Shown here one piece after another: positions 1 through 4,789 of a stretch of 6,213 nt of DNA. The DNA lies in assembly GCA_030613145.1 (NCBI GenBank), contig JAUWMM010000121.1, positions 1 to 6,213 of the forward strand, given 5' to 3'. How positions within the stretch are numbered: the stretch's first letter is position 1; every line of letters starts with the position of its first letter. The notes beneath the pieces are model-generated. The model was not told the DNA's origin. It ran no database searches and saw only the letters and a list, made by a program, of their open reading frames with translations. The translations under genes and the position numbers were made by a program. The stretch is from Desulfobacterales bacterium. GTDB taxonomy: Bacteria > Desulfobacterota > Desulfobacteria > Desulfobacterales > C00003060.

Positions 1-891
1 TGGCTATGGTACCTTGGAACACTTGTACCCGTCATTGGGCTGGTACAGGTGGGAGGGCAGTCCATGGCAGACCGCTATACCTACGTGCCGCTGATTGGCC
101 TGTTTATCATTATTGCCTGGGGTGTTGCTGACCTTGTAACACGGTGGCGCTATCGAAGGCTCGTGCTCGCCATATCCACAGGTGTGGCGCTTTTACCACT
201 CGTGATATTTACATGGATGCAGGTTAGCCATTGGCACAACAGCGTTACACTATTTGAACACGCACGCGACGTGACTGCCAACAACTATTTGGCGTACCAC
301 AACCTGGGACGCGCGCTGGCTGAACAGGGTAGGCTCGATGAGGCCATTGACCATTATTCCAAGGCGCTACGTATCAAACCCAACCTGGCTGAGGCGCACT
401 ATAGCCTGGGGGTTGCGCTGGCTGAACAGAAGAGGTTTAAGGAGGCGATTAGTCATTATTCCAAGGGGCTGCGTATCAAACCCAACGATGCGGATGCGCA
501 CTGCCATCTGGGACAACTATTAGAAGAGCAGGGTAAGATAAATGAGGCCATTGGTCATTATTACGAAGCGGTGCGGATCAAACCCGATTTTGCTGAGGTA
601 TACTACAATATGGGGGTGCTTTTGGGAATGATGGGGAATTATCGTGGAGAGCTGCAAGCATACGAGCGGGCTATTCGTGTTAAACCGGATTATGCCGAAG
701 CGTATTCTAACCTCGGAGCGGTTTATGGAGGCATGGGTTTCTACTCAAAGGCTATTTGGGCGTTGGAAGAAGCCGTCCGGCTAAGCCCGGACGACAGTGT
801 GGCTCAACAAAATCTTAAAATGGCTTACGAAATATTCAAGAATCAGAAAATTGGATTTGGGGATTTAGGAATTGAGGGATTAAGGGATTGA
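1..891 (+). CDS. TMTC-like membrane glycosyltransferase with TPR repeats, copy 1 (5' partial)
   Basis: The reading frame is open from base 1 to the TGA at 889-891 (296 residues), so the true start lies upstream; the GTG at 49 is internal. Seen: the fragment begins at a tryptophan matching residue 322 of copy 2. It has three hydrophobic segments (about residues 3-18, 28-47, 53-75) and the family signature ADRYTYVP after the first. Five 34-residue TPRs follow (95-128, 129-162, 163-196, 197-230, 231-264), then a capping helix. Over residues 1-94 about 73% are identical to copy 2 and about 68% to copy 3. Known: in TMTC-type GT-C proteins the TPR part faces the lumen, equivalent to the periplasm. 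Inferred: it glycosylates, or scaffolds glycosylation of, exported proteins. Oddities: one more TPR than copy 2, and a tail (QKIGFGDLGIEGLRD) encoded by a short-repeat array. Confidence 0.85.
   Translation, partial: WLWYLGTLVPVIGLVQVGGQSMADRYTYVPLIGLFIIIAWGVADLVTRWRYRRLVLAISTGVALLPLVIFTWMQVSHWHNSVTLFEHARDVTANNYLAYHNLGRALAEQGRLDEAIDHYSKALRIKPNLAEAHYSLGVALAEQKRFKEAISHYSKGLRIKPNDADAHCHLGQLLEEQGKINEAIGHYYEAVRIKPDFAEVYYNMGVLLGMMGNYRGELQAYERAIRVKPDYAEAYSNLGAVYGGMGFYSKAIWALEEAVRLSPDDSVAQQNLKMAYEIFKNQKIGFGDLGIEGLRD
304..507 (+). repeat. Two 102-bp direct repeats coding for adjacent TPR units in copy 1
   Basis: Unit A (304-405) and unit B (406-507) match at 75 of 102 bases by hand count. A 33-base core (352-384 versus 454-486) matches at 31 of 33 and encodes HYSKxLRIKPN. 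The unit is exactly one TPR (34 codons), so gain or loss keeps the frame. Copy 1 has five TPRs against four in copy 2, which fits expansion of such a unit in copy 1, or loss in copy 2. Confidence 0.7.
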
Positions 892-893
892 AT
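854..893 (+). repeat. Octamer array RATTNRGG, five units, overlapping the end of copy 1
   Basis: Five consecutive 8-base units can be read: GATTTGGG, GATTTAGG, AATTGAGG, GATTAAGG and a degenerate GATTGAAT. The array encodes the last residues of copy 1 and contains its TGA stop (889-891). The matching place after copy 2 holds only two clear units (4666-4681) and is non-coding, so unit number varies between the sites. Confidence 0.65.
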
Positions 894-940
894 TATCACG
901 AAAACACGAAAGTACGAAAGCGCGAAAGGAATAATTGTGA
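878..940 (+). repeat. 63-bp interspersed intergenic repeat, copy A
   Basis: This segment matches 4666-4728 at 58 of 63 positions without gaps. It contains the end of the RATTNRGG array and then four octamers: CACGAAAA, CACGAAAG, TACGAAAG, CGCGAAAG (897-928). It closes with GAATAATTGTGA (929-940). TATCAC (894-899) and GTGATA (937-942) form a short inverted pair around the octamers. It fills most of the gap between copy 1 and the glycosyltransferase gene. I do not recognise a named repeat family. It may be a small mobile or slippage-derived repeat, or a conserved 3' processing or stability element. Confidence 0.75.
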
Positions 941-969
941 TAGCATTGTCTTAAGGGGGGCTACGTTAT

Positions 970-1728
970 ATGCTTAAAGGGAAAAAGGTGGTAGTGGTCA
1001 TGCCTGCGTACAACGCAGAAAAGACCCTTATGCAGACCTATGAAGAGGTTCCAAAAGATATTGTAGACGATGTTATTCTGGTCGACGATCAAAGCCAGGA
1101 CAGGACATCTGAAATTGCGCGGTCTCTCGGTATCAACACCATCGTCCATTCCAAGAATTTAGGTTATGGGGGGAATCAAAAGACATGTTACAAGGAGGCC
1201 CTGAAATTGGGGGCAGACATTGTCATTATGGTCCATCCCGACTATCAGTACACTCCAAAGCTAATTACTGCCATGGCCTCACTTATAGCCGAAGGGTTGT
1301 TCGATTGTGTGTTAGGGTCACGTATTCTCGGGGTAGGGGCCCTGCAGGGAGGTATGCCACGGTACAAATATGTAGCAAACCGTATACTCCCCTTCTTTCA
1401 GAATTTATTGCTTAGATACAAGTTGTCGGAATATCACACGGGATATCGAGCATTTTCCCGGAAACTTCTGGAAACGCTCCCCTTGGAAAACAATGACGAT
1501 GATTTTGTCTTTGACAACCAGATGCTTTCGCAGATTATATACGGAGGTTTCAATATCGGCGAGGTCACGTGCCCCACACGCTATATTAAGGATTCCTCAT
1601 CTATTAGTTTCCGAAGGTCTGTCGTATACGGTATCGGAGTTGTCATGACATCAGTGGAGTTTCGACTGCACCGGTGGGGATTATGTTGTAATCGACTTTT
1701 TGCTCCCCTTGACGACACAGAGAGTTGA
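970..1728 (+). CDS. Family 2 glycosyltransferase, DPM/DPG synthase-like
   Basis: The protein has 252 residues and looks complete. The start is fixed by an in-frame TAA at 952-954 and a strong AAGGGGGG ribosome site (953-960) nine bases before ATG. Seen: GT-A nucleotide-sugar motifs [10 protein letters not shown] (11-20), [10 protein letters not shown] (37-46), NLGYGGNQ (63-70), a metal-site region VHPDYQY (88-94), [12 protein letters not shown] (156-167) and DFVFDNQM (178-185). There is no convincing membrane anchor, so it is probably cytoplasmic or membrane-peripheral. Known: this group moves a hexose from a nucleotide donor, often to a polyprenyl phosphate. Inferred: it supplies a lipid-linked sugar to the neighbouring GT-C proteins, or builds a surface glycan; the sugar cannot be read from sequence. 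Oddity: the usual DxD appears as HxD (His89, Asp91), which I believe is common in this subgroup. Confidence 0.88.
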   Translation: MLKGKKVVVVMPAYNAEKTLMQTYEEVPKDIVDDVILVDDQSQDRTSEIARSLGINTIVHSKNLGYGGNQKTCYKEALKLGADIVIMVHPDYQYTPKLITAMASLIAEGLFDCVLGSRILGVGALQGGMPRYKYVANRILPFFQNLLLRYKLSEYHTGYRAFSRKLLETLPLENNDDDFVFDNQMLSQIIYGGFNIGEVTCPTRYIKDSSSISFRRSVVYGIGVVMTSVEFRLHRWGLCCNRLFAPLDDTES

Positions 1729-1733
1729 CTCTC
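1720..1733. other. Short perfect palindrome over the glycosyltransferase stop codon
   Basis: GAGAGT, a two-base spacer and ACTCTC form a perfect 6+6 inverted repeat containing the TGA stop at 1726-1728. The spacer is too short for a full RNA hairpin, although a five-pair stem with a four-base loop is possible. No T-run follows, so it is not a normal terminator. It could be chance. Confidence 0.25.
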
Positions 1734-1803
1734 GTAAACATTCGTAGGATCAATTCCAACAAAGTGCGGTTGAGTTTATCCACATTGGCAAGCGAGGAAA
1801 TTT

Positions 1804-2793
1804 ATGACAATAGTTGCCCAAGCCCCTAATCATACTTGTCCGTTATGTGAATCGAACAGTACCAGTCCCCGTCAGGGCTACCAGCACATCATGCCGGGCG
1901 AATGGTCCCTTTATCAATGTTTGGATTGCAGGACGTCCTTTATCGATCCCATACCCGATTCTGAGATCCTGGCAAAATATTATGATGAGAATTACTACGG
2001 TCATGGAGAAGGAAAATTTCTCGGCCCTGTGGAAAGGATCGTCCAATTTTTTCGATACTTGAGGGCGAGGACTGTGCGGAGGTTAACACCAGCAGGCCGT
2101 GTCCTGGATGTGGGCTGTGGCAGGGGATTGATGCTCAGGTTCCTAAAAAGTTGGGGATATGAAGTCGATGGCATCGAGTTGGATACCATGGCTGCTGTGC
2201 GGGCGCGTCAAAACCTAAACCAAGAGATCTTTCACACATTAGAGGAACCGGATCGATTCCTCCGCCAACAGTATCAAGCCGTCTGTTTTTGGCATTCTCT
2301 GGAGCATATGCCACAACCCGGGAAAGCCTTAGAGATTGCTGATCGCCTTCTATCGCCAGGAGGCCTTTTGGTTATTGCAGCGCCTCACATGGAAAGTATC
2401 CAGAGTCGTTTGTCAGGTGCGTCGTGGCTTCACTTGGATCTGCCGCGTCATTTAGTACACTTTGACATGGAGCGCTTGGCAGAGTTTCTCCAATCCAGGG
2501 GATATCAACTCATTAAGCACCAGCACTTCTCCCAGGAATATAACGTTATTGATACGCTGTGTTACCTGTATGAAGTGCTTGGATTCAAGCGCCTTTATCC
2601 ATTTAGTCTGATCCAAGGCATGCATCGGCACAGGACTGGCGGGGACTGTCATACCTTAAAGACTATCGCAGGGCTGTCACTGATGCTTCCATTGACGGGT
2701 GCTTCTTTTTTGATTGCCAATTACTTTTCCTTGTTGAGGAGTGGCAGTACGACAACACTCTTTTTGAGAAAAGCTCTTGATTTGTCAAACTAA
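1804..2793 (+). CDS. Class I SAM-dependent methyltransferase with N-terminal zinc ribbon
   Basis: The protein has 329 residues. GAGG at 1794-1797 lies six bases before ATG, and an in-frame TGA lies upstream at 1771, so the start is secure. Seen: a four-cysteine zinc ribbon (Cys12, Cys15, Cys39, Cys42), a YYDENYYG stretch (59-66), SAM motif I VLDVGCGRG (100-108), an acidic residue for the SAM ribose at the end of strand 2 (GIELD, Glu125), and WHSLEHM (163-169) as the motif IV/post-motif region. A hydrophobic segment lies near the C-terminus, just before the last 20 or so residues, and might touch the membrane. Known: zinc-ribbon plus Methyltransf_23-type proteins are frequent in O-antigen and exopolysaccharide clusters and often act on sugars. 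Inferred: it methylates a glycan or nucleotide sugar of this locus. The exact substrate is unknown, and lipid or small-molecule methylation is possible. Confidence 0.87.
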   Translation: MTIVAQAPNHTCPLCESNSTSPRQGYQHIMPGEWSLYQCLDCRTSFIDPIPDSEILAKYYDENYYGHGEGKFLGPVERIVQFFRYLRARTVRRLTPAGRVLDVGCGRGLMLRFLKSWGYEVDGIELDTMAAVRARQNLNQEIFHTLEEPDRFLRQQYQAVCFWHSLEHMPQPGKALEIADRLLSPGGLLVIAAPHMESIQSRLSGASWLHLDLPRHLVHFDMERLAEFLQSRGYQLIKHQHFSQEYNVIDTLCYLYEVLGFKRLYPFSLIQGMHRHRTGGDCHTLKTIAGLSLMLPLTGASFLIANYFSLLRSGSTTTLFLRKALDLSN

Positions 2794-2800
2794 AATCAAG
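2776..2800 (+). terminator. Weak hairpin spanning the methyltransferase stop codon
   Basis: CTTGATTT (2776-2783) and AAATCAAG (2793-2800) are perfect 8-base inverted arms around a nine-base loop, followed by TTT (2801-2803). The stem has only two G/C pairs and the T-run is short, so termination would be weak at best. Read-through into copy 2 remains plausible. Confidence 0.25.
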
Positions 2801-2856
2801 TTTAGCACTAAGAACCTACAGTGAAGGCAGTATAGAGGCAAAAAATGCTGCTTCTG

Positions 2857-2880
2857 TATGACACGACCATGTCATAGGAG
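2857..2880 (+). promoter_or_regulatory. Hairpin abutting the ribosome binding site of copy 2
   Basis: TATGACA (2857-2863) and TGTCATA (2870-2876) are perfect 7-base arms with a six-base loop. The last base of the hairpin is the first base of AGGAG (2876-2880), the only good ribosome site for the ATG at 2892; the spacing is 11 bases, rather long. A folded leader could affect ribosome access, but no regulator site is recognised. Confidence 0.35.
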
Positions 2881-2891
2881 ACAATATCGCC

Positions 2892-4619
2892 ATGCGGGCT
2901 AATCGTTTGAAACTTGTAATCTGCCTGTTGTTGATTGTAGCAACCATTGCTGTTTTTTGGCAGGTTTACAACCATGATTTTGTGAACTACGATGACAACT
3001 TGTACGTCACCGAGAACCGGCATGTTCAGGCCGGATTGACATGGGAAGGGATCATCTGGGCTTTTACCACCACACATGCCAGCAACTGGCATCCGTTGAC
3101 ATGGCTGTCTCACATGCTCGACTGTCAGCTCTTCGGGTTGAACGCAGGCGGGCATCATCTTACCAACTTGCTGTTTCATATCGCAAATACTCTGTTGTTA
3201 TTTTTGGTTTTTAATCGGATGACCGGGGCAATCTGGCGAAGCGCCTTTGTTGCAGCCCTATTTGCGCTACATCCGCTTCATGTGGAATCAGTTGCCTGGG
3301 TGGCTGAGCGCAAGGATGTTCTGAGCACCTTCTTCTGGATGCTCACTATGTGGGCGTACGCCCGTTATGCTGAACGGCCGGGGATCAAGATATACCTTTT
3401 GGTTTTTCTATTCTTTGCCCTTGGCCTTATGGCAAAACCTATGCTTGTAACTCTGCCATTTGTCCTGCTTCTTATGGACTACTGGCCCCTTGGCCGCTTA
3501 CAATTGGGCCAATCGATCAAAGAGAGTACATTGAAAATTCAGGCATTGCCCATTCTTCGTTTGGTGTGGGAAAAGGTCCCCCTTTTTGTTCTGACAGCAG
3601 TTTCGAGTGTGGTGACTTACTGTGCTCAGCAGGCAGGGGGATCTGTAGAGTCTTTGCTTCCGTTTCAAATGCGGGTCGGGAATGCTCTTGCTGCGTATAT
3701 AAATTACATTGGAAAGACGATTTGGCCTCTTCATCTGGCCGTTTTCTATCCGCACGTGCGGGTGGTGCCCATATGGCTCGCTGGTTTGTTGTTGATGTGC
3801 ATATCTTTTTTTGTGATTCGAGTGGGCCGTCGGTCACCTTACCTTTCTGTGGGTTGGCTATGGTATCTTGGAACACTTGTTCCGGTCATCGGACTGGTCC
3901 AGGTAGGAGGACAAGCTATGGCAGACCGGTACACCTATGTGCCTATCATCGGTCTGTTCACCATTATTGTCTGGGGTGTTGCTGAGCTGGTGGCAAAGTG
4001 GCGCTGCCAAAAATTTGTGCTTTCCATATCTGTTGGGGTAGTGCTTTTAGGATTGGCAATGGGCACGTGGTTACAACTCACGCACTGGCATAACAGTGTT
4101 ACGCTTTTCAAGCACACGCTTGATGTAACACCCAACAATTATTTGGCGCACAACAACCTGGGAGTTGCACTATCTGAGCAGGGTAGGATCGAGGAGGCCA
4201 TGAAACAGTATCGCAAGGTGGTGGAAATCAACCCCAATTATGCAATGGCATACTATAACTTAGGGCTGGCACTAGGTCAGCAGGGAAGATTCGAAGAAAC
4301 TATTGGTTATTTTGTCAAGGCGCTACAGATTAAACCTAATTATGCGGAGGCATACTACAACATGGGGGTGTCTCTCGGGAAGATGGGAAATTACCCGGAA
4401 GAGTTGAAAGCGTACAAAAGGGCTATTAACGTTAAACCAGATTATGCTGAAGCGTATTGTAACCTTGGAGCGGCCTATGCAGGCATGGGTCTCTATTCGG
4501 AGGCTATTTGGGCATTCAAAGAGGCCATCCAGCTAAACCCGGGTAACAGGGTGGCTCAACACAACCTCAAAATAGTCTACGAGAAAATCAAGAACCTAAA
4601 ACCTGGTCGGATAAAGTAA
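2892..4619 (+). CDS. TMTC-like membrane glycosyltransferase with TPR repeats, copy 2 (complete)
   Basis: The protein has 575 residues; the start is supported by AGGAG at 2876-2880 and by alignment with the copy 3 start. Seen: membrane segment 1 (about 7-24), then a loop with the acidic pair Asp34-Asp35 in NHDFVNYDDNLYV, and HPLHVESVAWVAERKDV (127-143). Roughly ten to twelve hydrophobic segments reach residue 395, with WP and FYPH near 278-288 and ADRYTYVP at 344-351. Four TPRs follow (416-449, 450-483, 484-517, 518-551) plus a capping helix. Known: this architecture matches TMTC/PMT-like GT-C proteins, which use a polyprenyl-phosphate sugar and place catalysis and TPRs outside the cytoplasm. 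Inferred: periplasmic protein O-glycosylation, with TPRs binding acceptor proteins. Bacterial members are mostly annotated only as TPR proteins, so activity is unproven. It follows the methyltransferase by 98 bases. Confidence 0.88.
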   Translation: MRANRLKLVICLLLIVATIAVFWQVYNHDFVNYDDNLYVTENRHVQAGLTWEGIIWAFTTTHASNWHPLTWLSHMLDCQLFGLNAGGHHLTNLLFHIANTLLLFLVFNRMTGAIWRSAFVAALFALHPLHVESVAWVAERKDVLSTFFWMLTMWAYARYAERPGIKIYLLVFLFFALGLMAKPMLVTLPFVLLLMDYWPLGRLQLGQSIKESTLKIQALPILRLVWEKVPLFVLTAVSSVVTYCAQQAGGSVESLLPFQMRVGNALAAYINYIGKTIWPLHLAVFYPHVRVVPIWLAGLLLMCISFFVIRVGRRSPYLSVGWLWYLGTLVPVIGLVQVGGQAMADRYTYVPIIGLFTIIVWGVAELVAKWRCQKFVLSISVGVVLLGLAMGTWLQLTHWHNSVTLFKHTLDVTPNNYLAHNNLGVALSEQGRIEEAMKQYRKVVEINPNYAMAYYNLGLALGQQGRFEETIGYFVKALQIKPNYAEAYYNMGVSLGKMGNYPEELKAYKRAINVKPDYAEAYCNLGAAYAGMGLYSEAIWAFKEAIQLNPGNRVAQHNLKIVYEKIKNLKPGRIK

Positions 4620-4626
4620 GTATGAA

Positions 4627-4654
4627 AGAGCAGAGAGCGAAGAGCAGGGAGCGG
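4627..4654 (+). repeat. Purine-rich heptamer array after copy 2
   Basis: Four 7-base units are readable: AGAGCAG, AGAGCGA, AGAGCAG, GGAGCGG, followed by a partial AGAGAA. The array starts seven bases after the copy 2 stop codon and is absent from the corresponding place after copy 1. The strand is almost entirely purine, so it could be a slippage product; no function is evident. Confidence 0.6.
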
Positions 4655-4665
4655 AGAGAATTGTT

Positions 4666-4728
4666 GATTGAGGGATTGAATTGTCACGAAAAGACGAAAG
4701 TACGAAAATGCGAAAGGAATAATTGTGA
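4666..4728 (+). repeat. 63-bp interspersed intergenic repeat, copy B
   Basis: It matches 878-940 at 58 of 63 positions. It contains GATTGAGG and GATTGAAT, then the octamers CACGAAAA, GACGAAAG, TACGAAAA, TGCGAAAG (4685-4716), and ends GAATAATTGTGA. Here it lies 46 bases past the stop of copy 2, inside the 170-base gap before copy 3, and is wholly non-coding. Confidence 0.75.
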
Positions 4729-4767
4729 AATAAAAAGAGTGGTTAACTAAATTTCGTAATTTCGTGA
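4684..4767. repeat. Inverted repeat built from the NACGAAAN octamers
   Basis: ATTTCGTA and ATTTCGTG (4751-4766) are the same octamer type in reverse orientation. Positions 4684-4699 pair with 4752-4767 at 14 of 16 bases, leaving a 52-base loop. No T-run follows, so a terminator is unlikely. The arrangement could be the ends of a small non-autonomous element or a structured 3' end of the copy 2 transcript. The reverse arm is missing after copy 1. Confidence 0.55.
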
Positions 4768-4778
4768 TTAATTACTGT

Positions 4779-4784
4779 TATAAA
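4779..4784 (+). promoter_or_regulatory. Possible -10 box (TATAAA) placed for a leaderless copy 3 transcript
   Basis: TATAAA ends five bases before the ATG at 4790, so transcription would be expected to begin at or next to the start codon. No Shine-Dalgarno sequence is seen upstream of this ATG. A clear -35 box is not found at 16-18 bases, and AT-rich spacers give such matches by chance. Confidence 0.3.
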
Positions 4785-4789
4785 ATATC

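Noticed and set aside
49..51. GTG as the start of copy 1
   Set aside because: The frame is open back to base 1 and the upstream residues align with the interior of copies 2 and 3, so the gene begins outside the window.
338..523. Small open frame in copy 1 with an internal repeat
   Set aside because: It is a frame-shifted reading of two adjacent TPR units; the repeat reflects the 102-bp TPR repeat.
897..928. Octamer array as a CRISPR
   Set aside because: Units are 8 bases, contiguous and without spacers, and no cas genes are present.
1725..1750. TTGACT followed by TAGGAT as a promoter for the methyltransferase
   Set aside because: The spacing is only 14 bases and no better -10 box lies at 16-18 bases.
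2808..3179. Minus-strand open frame of 123 residues, with a similar one at 4778-5056
   Set aside because: The two look alike only because both lie opposite the conserved 5' ends of copies 2 and 3. They have no ribosome site, and synonymous-only changes on the + strand show selection acts there.
3566..3985. Plus-strand +2-frame open frame inside copy 2, with a similar one at 5608-5892 in copy 3
   Set aside because: The resemblance follows from the real overlapping paralogous frames; the products are cysteine- and serine-rich with no recognisable domain.
878..4728. The two 63-bp repeats as ends of a transposon carrying the transferase and methyltransferase genes
   Set aside because: They are direct repeats, no transposase lies between them, and copy 2 also lies inside. 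Recombination between them could still delete or duplicate the segment, but nothing shows that it moves.
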